A stretch of DNA of 14,808 nucleotides from Betaproteobacteria bacterium (GTDB taxonomy: Bacteria > Pseudomonadota > Gammaproteobacteria > Burkholderiales > SG8-39): positions 1 through 14,808 of the forward strand of contig JAEKLK010000016.1 in the NCBI GenBank assembly GCA_019509895.1, read 5' to 3'. The notes below the pieces were generated by a model. That model was given only the letters and a program-made list of their open reading frames with translations, was not told the origin of the DNA and did no database searches. The translations under genes were made by a program, and so were the position numbers. Shown one piece after another: positions 1 to 5,620 of this stretch (positions are counted from its first letter, which is position 1; the number at the start of each line of letters is the position of its first letter).

Positions 1-549
1 GAGCACCTGCGCGTGCGGGCCGGGCGCGTGAACTGGGGCCGCCTCGCCTTTAGCGCAGCGGCGCTGGTCGACCATCTGAGCGCCGAGGTCATCGGCCTCG
101 CCGGGGAAATCCGCCCGCTGTTCGGCGCACTGCGCGTGCGTGCCGACGCCTACAAGGTTTCCGACGGCAATCACGTCTATGAAGGCGAAGCGCAGCTGAC
201 GCCAGCGTGGCAGCCACTGCCTTGGCGCCTCGAATGGTACGGCGGCTATTTCGCGCGGCGTGCCGAGCGTGATGATCCGCGCTACTGGTCGCCGACGCCC
301 GCCTACCAGCTGGCGTTCGTCGGCGTGCGCCGCGGCTGGTACTCGGAGAGGAACGACATCAGCGTCTGGGCTCGTGCGGGCGCGGGGTTGAGCGAGACCG
401 CCAAGGCGAGCTATAGCGCCGGCACGAGCGCGCGCCGCTGGCTGACGCGCGAGCTTGCCCTCGGCGTTGAGGCGTGGTTCGTCGACGCGCCGCGACCCAC
501 GCCTTATCGCATGCACCAGCTCTCCGCGTTCGCACAGCTTCTATGGTGA
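1..549 (+). CDS. C-terminal part of an outer-membrane beta-barrel protein, probable exopolysaccharide export porin (5' truncated by window edge)
   Basis: The frame is open from base 1, so the start lies outside the window; about 182 residues are visible. They show alternating polar/hydrophobic segments rich in Trp, Tyr and Gly, as in amphipathic beta-strands, and the protein ends in an aromatic residue (AQLLW), the usual C-terminal signal of outer-membrane barrels. A RYWSP segment resembles the Y-x-S-P element I associate with the barrel of BcsC/PgaA-type exopolysaccharide porins. The stop overlaps the start of the downstream glycosyltransferase (ATGGTGA, 543-549), so the two are probably translationally coupled. 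Inferred role: passage of the polymer across the outer membrane. A TPR region upstream, as in PgaA or BcsC, would be expected but cannot be seen. Beta-barrel is fairly sure; the exact family is not. Confidence 0.6.
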   Translation, partial: EHLRVRAGRVNWGRLAFSAAALVDHLSAEVIGLAGEIRPLFGALRVRADAYKVSDGNHVYEGEAQLTPAWQPLPWRLEWYGGYFARRAERDDPRYWSPTPAYQLAFVGVRRGWYSERNDISVWARAGAGLSETAKASYSAGTSARRWLTRELALGVEAWFVDAPRPTPYRMHQLSAFAQLLW

Positions 550-1892
550 ACGCCAACGCCCGCCAGGCGCTCGCTCTGGCGCTCGCCGTGGTGCTCCTCG
601 GCACCGCGGCATTTGCCGTGCACCAGCTTGCGCACCAGCTGCTGAGCCGCGAGGGCGCGGCGCTGCTCGGGCCGGTGAGCAAGGTGATCGTGGTCGTGCT
701 CTTCGCCTTCCTGCTCCTTCTCGCCTGCCGCCACCTCTGCATGCTGGCGCTCGCCGCATGGGACCATTTTCGCCACGCGGGCGAGGAAAGCGCGCAGCCG
801 GCCGGCCGAGCGCCGGGCGTCTCGATCATCGTGCCGGCCTACAACGAAGGCGCGATGATCGCCACGGTGCTCGAGTCGCTCTTGGCGATCGATTACCCGA
901 ACTTCGAGATCGTGGTGGTCGACGACGGCTCCACGGACCGCACGTACCTGCGGGCGCTGCCCTTCGAGCGGCGGCGCCAGGACATCGAATGCCGGGTGCT
1001 CGCCTAGCCGAACGGTGGCAAGTTCGATGCGCTGAACCACGGCATTGCGCACGCGCGCGGCGAGTTCGTGGTGTGCATCGACGGCGACAGCGTGCTCCAT
1101 CCGCAGGCGCTACGGCATTGCATCGCCCGCTTTGCCGATCCGCGTGTCGGCGCAGTGGCCGGGAACGTGCGCGTCGCCAACCGCGGCACGCCGTGGGCGG
1201 CGATGCAGGCGCTCGAGTACATCGGCGGTTACGGCCTTGCCAAGCGCGCGCAGAGCGCCGCGGGCGTGGTCACGATCGTGCCGGGTCCGCTGGGCGCCTT
1301 CCGCAAGAGCGCGCTCGAAGCAATCGGCGGCTACGACGGCGACAGCTACGCCGAGGATTTCGATCTCACGGTGAAGCTCCTCGGCGCCGGCTGGCACGTG
1401 GTCTACGAGCCGCGCGCCATCGTCTTCACCGAGGCGCCCGAGCGCACGCTCGAGCTCCTGCGGCAGCGCTATCGGTGGACGCGCGGCTCGCTGCAGGCGC
1501 TCGCCAAGCGGCGCCATCGTCTCTTCTCGCCGCGGCGCTCGCCCCTTCGCTGCGCCGCCCTGTGGTACCTCGGTGGCGAGCACCTGGCGTTGCCGGCGCT
1601 GCACATCGGCGCGCAGCTTCTGTTCGTGGTCGGCGGCCTGCTCTTCGATATCCATGCCGTGCTCGTCTGCTGGTGGCTGCAGCTCATCGTGCTCGAGTGC
1701 GCGGTGCTCACCTTCTGCATCGCGATCGAGAACGAATCGCCGTGGCTCATCGCCCTCAGCCCGCTCTTCCGCGCCGTCTACATGGTGGTGCTCGATACCA
1801 CGCGGCTGCTCGCCGCAGCGGAGGAATTCGCCGAGGTGCGCATGAGCTGGGACAAGGTCGCCCGCCTCGGCAAGCTCAAAGCGCACACCTGA
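543..1892 (+). pseudogene. Membrane family-2 glycosyltransferase (processive exopolysaccharide synthase type) interrupted by an in-frame TAG
   Basis: The frame from ATG 543 to TGA 1892 spans 449 sense positions, with one TAG at codon 155 (1005-1007). Two N-terminal membrane segments lie near residues 9-30 and 46-73. The GT-A domain follows, with VPAYNEG at about 97-103, DDGS at 127-130, DGD at 180-182, ED at 271-272 and QRYRW at 308-312. These are the D,D,D,QxxRW signatures of processive beta-glycosyltransferases such as PgaC, BcsA and hyaluronan synthases. Several hydrophobic segments follow residue 330, as expected for the translocation channel. No PilZ domain is visible. The expected product would polymerise a nucleotide-sugar at the inner membrane and extrude the chain. 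Family homology resumes in the same frame directly after the TAG (PNGGKFDALN), so this is a nonsense substitution rather than a frameshift. If the TAG is real and not suppressed, only a 154-residue fragment (543-1007) with the first Asp motif is made. Sequencing error or a recent null allele are alternatives. Confidence 0.85.
1005..1007 (+). other. In-frame amber codon inside the GT2 catalytic domain
   Basis: TAG lies between Ala154 and Pro156. In relatives this position precedes the conserved P-N-G-G-K loop and is commonly Lys or Gln, each one substitution away (AAG or CAG). TAG also terminates at least six other genes here (stops at 2075-2077, 3783-3785, and on the minus strand 3782-3784, 9955-9957 and 12837-12839, plus 5614-5616), so a genome-wide amber reassignment is unlikely. 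Confidence 0.85.
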
Positions 1893-1894
1893 AC

Positions 1895-2077
1895 ATGGAA
1901 TCGTATTTCGTCTTTCTCACGCACCTGGTGCTTTTTCTCTCGCTTACCACGCTGGTATTCGCGCTGGGCGCCTACGGCACGCTCGCGCTCCGGCGGCGCC
2001 GACCGTCGGCAGCTCCGCGCGCGCCGAGCGAAGAAATCACCCTCGTCTACCGTTACAGAGGAGAGGACCATGACTAG
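1895..2077 (+). CDS. Small single-span inner-membrane protein of the exopolysaccharide operon
   Basis: This 60-residue protein starts at ATG 1895, two bases after the glycosyltransferase stop, and ends at TAG 2077, 8 nt inside the deacetylase gene. It has one hydrophobic segment, about residues 4-31, an Arg cluster (RRRR, about 33-36), and a short polar tail (about 37-60) ending in acidic and basic residues. The positive-inside rule places the tail in the cytoplasm. It has no strong Shine-Dalgarno sequence, consistent with coupling to the gene before. I do not recognise a family. Its position, packed between a synthase and a deacetylase, suggests an accessory subunit of the synthase complex, by analogy with PgaD, which is larger and has two spans. 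The function is inference; the gene itself is supported by its spacing and by the strong downstream ribosome binding site lying within it. Confidence 0.7.
   Translation: MESYFVFLTHLVLFLSLTTLVFALGAYGTLALRRRRPSAAPRAPSEEITLVYRYRGEDHD
2057..2067 (+). promoter_or_regulatory. Strong ribosome binding site of the deacetylase gene
   Basis: The purine run AGAGGAGAGGA ends 2 nt before ATG 2070. It is the clearest Shine-Dalgarno in the exopolysaccharide operon and lies inside the coding region of the small membrane protein, which supports ATG 2070 as the start. Confidence 0.7.
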
Positions 2078-3785
2078 GTTCGCTCGCATCGTCGCCGGCC
2101 TCGCGCTCGCCGCCTGGGCGGGACTTGTCTCCGCCGAAAAGCCGCTGGTCCTTCTGCGCAGCGACATCACCGAAGCGTATTTCGGCGGCAACGGCGGGCA
2201 GTACGACCTCGTGCTTTCGCCCTGGCGACAGTTCTTCGCACGGCAACATATCGCCGCGCGTGAGATGCGCGCCGCCGAGCTTGGCTCCGTGAAAGAGCCG
2301 GCAGTGCTGATCCTGCCCTCGACGGTCGCGCTTTCGGACGACGAGCGCGCGGCGATCCGCGCGCGCCTCGCCGCCGGCTGGAGCGTGCTTGGCACCTGGG
2401 CCCTCGGTGTGCGCGACGGCGCCGGCCAGTGGTCCGGCTACGGCTTCATCGACGAACTCTTTGCCGCAAGCGTGGTGGCGCAGGTACCGGGTCCGGCGGA
2501 CGAGCATTTCCTCCTCCCGTACGGCGAGACGCCGATCACCAGCCGACTCACCGCGGGCAAGCGCATCTACCTCCTGCCGACGCCGGAGCCGCTCCTGCGC
2601 GTGCGCGCGCGCAACGGCGCGGCGCGCTACGGCAACTGGATGCGTGAGACGGCCGCGCCGGCGGCGCTCCTTCCCGGCGTCGCCTTCGACGAGCGCGACG
2701 GCGCGCGGCGCGCCTATTTCGGCTTCATCGAGACGAGCTGGGCGGGCGCCCAGGCAGAGCTCGACGCGCTCCTCCTCGGCACGCTCGACTGGCTCAGCGG
2801 CAAGCCGATCGTCATGAAGGCGGCGTGGCCGGCCCCCTACCAGGCCGCACTCCTCATCGAGATGGATACCGAGGACAAGTTCGACAACAGCGTGCGCTTC
2901 GCGGCGCAGCTCGAGCGCTTCGGCCTGCGCGGTACCTTCTATTCCGTCACCTCGGAGGCGGCGCGCTACCCCGCGGTGGTGAAGCGGCTCGCCTCGCGTC
3001 ACGAGATCGCCTACCACGCCGACGTGCACGACGGCTTCGCCACGCTGCCGCCGGCGCAGCAGGACGCGCGGCTGAAGAAGATGATCAAGCAGATGTCGAA
3101 GCTCCTCACTGATGTCACAGCAGCGGGTGGCTTTCGCGCGCCGCTCGAGCTCTACGACGACACCACCGAGCGGCTGCTGCGCGCCAACGGCCTGCGCCAT
3201 CACGCCGCCTCCCCCGATGCGCGCGATGACGCGCTGCCCGGCTTCTCGCGCGCGGAGAAAGGCGTGCCGCCCGAGCGCGCGCTGGTCGTGCTGCCGCGCA
3301 CCTGGCGCGACGACATCAACCTGCTGCGCAGCGGCCAGCTGCATAGCGAGGGCGCGCAGGACATGATGGAGACCAGCCTGCAGGACACGCTCGCCTCGCA
3401 CGGCTTCGGCCTGCTTTCGCTGCACACGCAATCGTTCTACGCCGGCGGGCCGCTCGAGCGCGCCATGCCGCGCTTTCTCGCGCTGGTGGCGAAGGAGCGC
3501 GAGCGCCTGTGGACGCCCTCCGGCGAAGCCTTGGCGCGCTGGTGGCGCGAGCGCGAATCGGTACGCGTCTCGGCGACGAGCGAAGCGGGCGGCCTGCGCA
3601 TCGCGCTGGATGCGGCGCGCAGCGTCCGCGGCCTGCAGCTCATCGTCGTGGCACCGGCCGGCGCCGTGCCGCAGCTCGCCACGCCGGACACGGGCGCCCG
3701 CCTCGAGCGGCTGGACGACTTTCGCTGGACGATCGTGCTGCCGCAGCTCGCCGCTGGCGCCTCGGAACTGCGCGTGCAGTTCTAG
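2070..3785 (+). CDS. Exported polysaccharide deacetylase (NodB-like, CE4 superfamily) with an N-terminal Rossmann-like domain
   Basis: The product has 571 residues. A signal peptide covers residues 1-22 (hydrophobic core, cleavage after VSA). Residues about 24-245 form an alpha/beta region resembling the glutamine-amidotransferase-like fold fused to some glycan-active enzymes; this is a pattern judgement. The deacetylase domain covers about 255-460: MDTED at 265-269 (motif 1), HxxxH at 316-320 (motif 2, metal-binding His pair), RAP at 356-358 (motif 3) and LSLH ending at His452 (motif 5). Motif 1 differs from the common TFDDG. A C-terminal region of about 100 residues looks beta-rich. The expected role is periplasmic removal of acetyl groups from a polymer made by the adjacent GT2, as PgaB does for PNAG. 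It overlaps the upstream small gene by 8 nt and shares CTAG at its end with the convergent hydrolase gene. Enzyme class is well supported; the substrate is inferred. Confidence 0.88.
   Translation: MTRFARIVAGLALAAWAGLVSAEKPLVLLRSDITEAYFGGNGGQYDLVLSPWRQFFARQHIAAREMRAAELGSVKEPAVLILPSTVALSDDERAAIRARLAAGWSVLGTWALGVRDGAGQWSGYGFIDELFAASVVAQVPGPADEHFLLPYGETPITSRLTAGKRIYLLPTPEPLLRVRARNGAARYGNWMRETAAPAALLPGVAFDERDGARRAYFGFIETSWAGAQAELDALLLGTLDWLSGKPIVMKAAWPAPYQAALLIEMDTEDKFDNSVRFAAQLERFGLRGTFYSVTSEAARYPAVVKRLASRHEIAYHADVHDGFATLPPAQQDARLKKMIKQMSKLLTDVTAAGGFRAPLELYDDTTERLLRANGLRHHAASPDARDDALPGFSRAEKGVPPERALVVLPRTWRDDINLLRSGQLHSEGAQDMMETSLQDTLASHGFGLLSLHTQSFYAGGPLERAMPRFLALVAKERERLWTPSGEALARWWRERESVRVSATSEAGGLRIALDAARSVRGLQLIVVAPAGAVPQLATPDTGARLERLDDFRWTIVLPQLAAGASELRVQF
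3782..3785. other. Shared convergent stop: CTAG encodes TAG on both strands
   Basis: The deacetylase ends with TAG at 3783-3785 (plus) and the GH18-like hydrolase ends with TAG at 3784-3782 (minus). The genes overlap by four bases and leave no room for an intergenic terminator, so transcripts from the two sides probably overlap at their 3' ends. Confidence 0.85.
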
Positions 3786-4873
3786 GTCGGCGGCGCGCGC
3801 CACCAGCGAAGCAGCGGCTCGACCATCTCGCCGCCGTCGTAGCCCAGCGGAAAGAACGCGAGGCCGGCGTAGCCGCGCAGTCGCTCGGGAGCGAGCTTGT
3901 GCGTGAGGCTCGGCATGTCCTCGTACCAGCCCTGCAGCCAGCGCCCGCCGTCGCGATACGCGTAGAAAGGCGTGTGCTCGCCGTCGCGGCGCAGGCCGTG
4001 CGCAGCCGCGAGCACGCTCGCCGCAAGGCGGTCGTTGGGCATAAGCTCAGCCGGCGTCTCGGCGAAGGTCAGCAGGCGCGCTTTGCCGAGCGCAGCCGCC
4101 CCTCGGCGATCCGATGCGCTCGGCCACTGCCAACCGTAGAGCGGCACCGAGAGCAGCATGCGTGCGCGCGGCACGCCAAGCGCGCCGAGGCGCGCGAGCG
4201 CGCGCGGGATGCCCACCGGGTTCGCCTCGCTGCGGGTGACGAGCGGGCCGGTCGCCTTCGACTCGGCCCAATGCGCGTCGTAGAGCTGCGCGACCCACCA
4301 CGCCATGCGGCCGGCCGCGGCGGCATCGTAGGCGCGGAACACGTCGCTCGCGGGAAAGAACGCCGAGAGCGTCTTTCCTCTGCGGGCGGCAGCCTCGTGC
4401 AGCGCCGAGAGCCAGCCGCGGAAGCCAGCGATCGCGGCGCCGCTCGCATCGCTGTAGCCCTCGATATCGAGATGCAAGCCGGCAAAGAGCGCCTCATCGA
4501 GAACGCGAGCGCAATCGTCGAGCAACCGGTCGCGCGCATGCGCGCGGGTGAACACGCGCTCGAACTCGCCTTCGCCGCCGAGGAGCGTCAACGCGAGATC
4601 AACGCCGAGGCCGCGCGAGCGCGCGTATGCGGCCAACCCCGGGGCGATCTCGTGCCAGGGCCGCGGCTCGAGCGCGCCGTCGGGGTCAATCGGCGCGTCG
4701 AAGAGCACCAGCCGGTCGAGCGCATCGAGGCGCATCGCGCGCCAGCCGGGCGCCATCCACCAGGGGAGATAGCCCAGCGCTGATGGTGCGCCCGCCGCCT
4801 GCGCGCGGGCCATCGCCGGCGCGAATGCGAGCGCAGCCGCAGCTTTCAGTACGCGGCGTCGGCACGGGTTCAT
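3782..4873 (-). CDS. Exported GH18-like glycoside hydrolase (TIM-barrel) with reduced catalytic motif
   Basis: The product has 363 residues. I chose ATG 4873 because it gives a twin-arginine-type signal (RRRVLK at about 5-10, hydrophobic core, AxA cleavage near 25). An AAAGGA lies some 15 nt upstream, which is long for a ribosome binding site. The frame is open back to 5008, but that part lacks sense as an exported N-terminus. The mature part has GH18-like strands: GYLPWW at about 34-39, LVLFD near 55-59, and LHLDIEG at 133-139. In the GH18 signature DxxDxDxE only the last Asp (136) and the Glu (138) remain; the first two Asp positions are Ala and His. A plausible role is cleavage of the polymer made by the convergent operon, much as PgaB carries a hydrolase domain next to its deacetylase. 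Fold is likely; activity and substrate are inferred. It may instead be a binding or remodelling protein. Confidence 0.7.
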   Translation of the reverse strand: MNPCRRRVLKAAAALAFAPAMARAQAAGAPSALGYLPWWMAPGWRAMRLDALDRLVLFDAPIDPDGALEPRPWHEIAPGLAAYARSRGLGVDLALTLLGGEGEFERVFTRAHARDRLLDDCARVLDEALFAGLHLDIEGYSDASGAAIAGFRGWLSALHEAAARRGKTLSAFFPASDVFRAYDAAAAGRMAWWVAQLYDAHWAESKATGPLVTRSEANPVGIPRALARLGALGVPRARMLLSVPLYGWQWPSASDRRGAAALGKARLLTFAETPAELMPNDRLAASVLAAAHGLRRDGEHTPFYAYRDGGRWLQGWYEDMPSLTHKLAPERLRGYAGLAFFPLGYDGGEMVEPLLRWWRAPPT

Positions 4874-4900
4874 CGGGTAGGCTGGGCGTCCTTTCAACCC

Positions 4901-4907
4901 GGAGGAG
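4901..4907 (+). promoter_or_regulatory. Ribosome binding site of the exported RidA-like gene
   Basis: GGAGGAG lies five bases before ATG 4913 and fixes that start. Only 39 bases separate the divergent starts at 4873 and 4913. I could not identify convincing -35/-10 hexamers there, and any promoters must overlap the opposite gene's leader or coding region. Confidence 0.75.
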
Positions 4908-4912
4908 ACGCC

Positions 4913-5422
4913 ATGAAAGCCGCGACCTTGATGCTGTTCGTATACCTGTGCATCGTTGCAAGCTTGGCCCGCGCGCAGAGCGGGAACAACCTCGAGATCA
5001 TCCACCACCCGAACTACGACAAGAGTGTATTCATGCCTTTTTCACCGGCGATCAAGGTGAAAAGCGGCAAGCTCCTTTGGCTCGCCGGCGGCACGGCGCT
5101 GCCGGTCTACCACGATCACCCGCACAAGCGCGACGAGGTGGTGAAGTACCTGACCAACGATCTCGAAGGACAGGTGCGCCAGACGATGGACGGCATCATG
5201 CAGACACTGAAGGCGGCCGGCGCCTCGCCGAAAGACGTGGTGCACGTGTTCATCTTCCGCACGCGCCCGCGCACGGGCGACATCGGCCGCTCGAGCGCCG
5301 TGGTGAACTCGTACTTCGCGCCGTTCAATCACAAGCCGACGACGACCAACATGGCGGTGCTGGAGCTCGGCGAGCCCGAGCAGCTGGTCGAGATTCAGGT
5401 CGTCGCGGTGGTCGATAACTGA
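4913..5422 (+). CDS. Exported RidA-fold (YjgF/YER057c/UK114) family protein
   Basis: The product has 169 residues with an N-terminal signal peptide (about 1-21, cleavage near ARA-Q). The mature part is close to the usual RidA length of about 130 plus a short extension. Family features include the strand LLWLAGGTA, the QVRQTMDGIMQTLKAAGAS helix, KDVVHVFIF, and a C-terminal LVEIQVVAVV strand matching the family's (L/V)-E-(I/M)-x-x-(V/I)-A end. At the position of the catalytic Arg of deaminase-type RidA (the P-A-R-[ST] motif) this protein has P-T-T-T, so 2-aminoacrylate deaminase activity is doubtful. Most RidA proteins are cytoplasmic, so the signal peptide is unusual. It has its own strong ribosome binding site and is divergent from the GH18-like gene. 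Family assignment is good; function is unknown. Confidence 0.85.
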   Translation: MKAATLMLFVYLCIVASLARAQSGNNLEIIHHPNYDKSVFMPFSPAIKVKSGKLLWLAGGTALPVYHDHPHKRDEVVKYLTNDLEGQVRQTMDGIMQTLKAAGASPKDVVHVFIFRTRPRTGDIGRSSAVVNSYFAPFNHKPTTTNMAVLELGEPEQLVEIQVVAVVDN

Positions 5423-5481
5423 GCCGGGGGAACCAGGGCCCGGTAGCGGTTTTCGCGATGCGCGAGTCGACAATGACCGGC

Positions 5482-5616
5482 ATGAAAACCTTCATTGTCG
5501 TACTCGCGCTCGTCGCGCTCGCAGCCTGCCGGCAGGAAGGCCCCGCCGAGAAGGCCGGACGCCAGCTCGATCAGGCCGGCAAGGACCTGCGCGACGCGGT
5601 CAAAGGCAAGAAGTAG
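5482..5616 (+). CDS. Small lipoprotein, 44 residues, unknown function
   Basis: The sequence has a short hydrophobic core and a lipobox, LAAC, with the lipidated Cys at residue 16, then a charged amphipathic tail (Gln17-Lys44) rich in Lys, Asp, Gln and Gly. Two upstream in-frame ATGs (5458 and 5473) are possible starts. I chose 5482 because it gives a normal lipoprotein signal (MKTF...), although no site has a strong Shine-Dalgarno. It lies 60 nt after the RidA-like gene on the same strand and ends only 4 nt from the convergent heme-protein gene. Tiny lipoproteins of this pattern (entericidin-like or with YtxH-like helices) are common in proteobacteria, but I cannot assign a family. The lipobox and Lys-rich end support a real gene. 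Confidence 0.65.
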   Translation: MKTFIVVLALVALAACRQEGPAEKAGRQLDQAGKDLRDAVKGKK

Positions 5617-5620
5617 CGGC

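Noticed and set aside
1005..1007. Genome-wide amber recoding as the explanation for the internal TAG
   Set aside because: Several unrelated genes in the window end in TAG at the expected family length.
455..1894. Plus-strand frame over the glycosyltransferase that would bypass its TAG
   Set aside because: It is a different frame, Arg-rich and without GT2 motifs; only its last part (from 1895) is a real small gene.
2037..3803. Long minus-strand open frame opposite the deacetylase
   Set aside because: It mirrors the deacetylase in a GC-rich genome, is Arg/Ala/Gly-rich, and shows no motifs; the plus-strand gene has signal peptide and catalytic motifs.
3509..4783. Long plus-strand open frame opposite the GH18-like gene
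   Set aside because: Low-complexity Arg/Ala composition, crosses the end of the deacetylase gene, no recognisable domain; a shadow frame.
4874..5008. N-terminal extension of the GH18-like protein
   Set aside because: It would bury the twin-arginine-type signal and overlap the divergent RidA-like gene's start and ribosome binding site.
5424..5453. Possible terminator after the RidA-like gene (CCGGG...CCCGG then TTTT)
   Set aside because: Stem is only 5 bp with a 10-nt loop, and the T-run is 4 nt and displaced; too weak to call.
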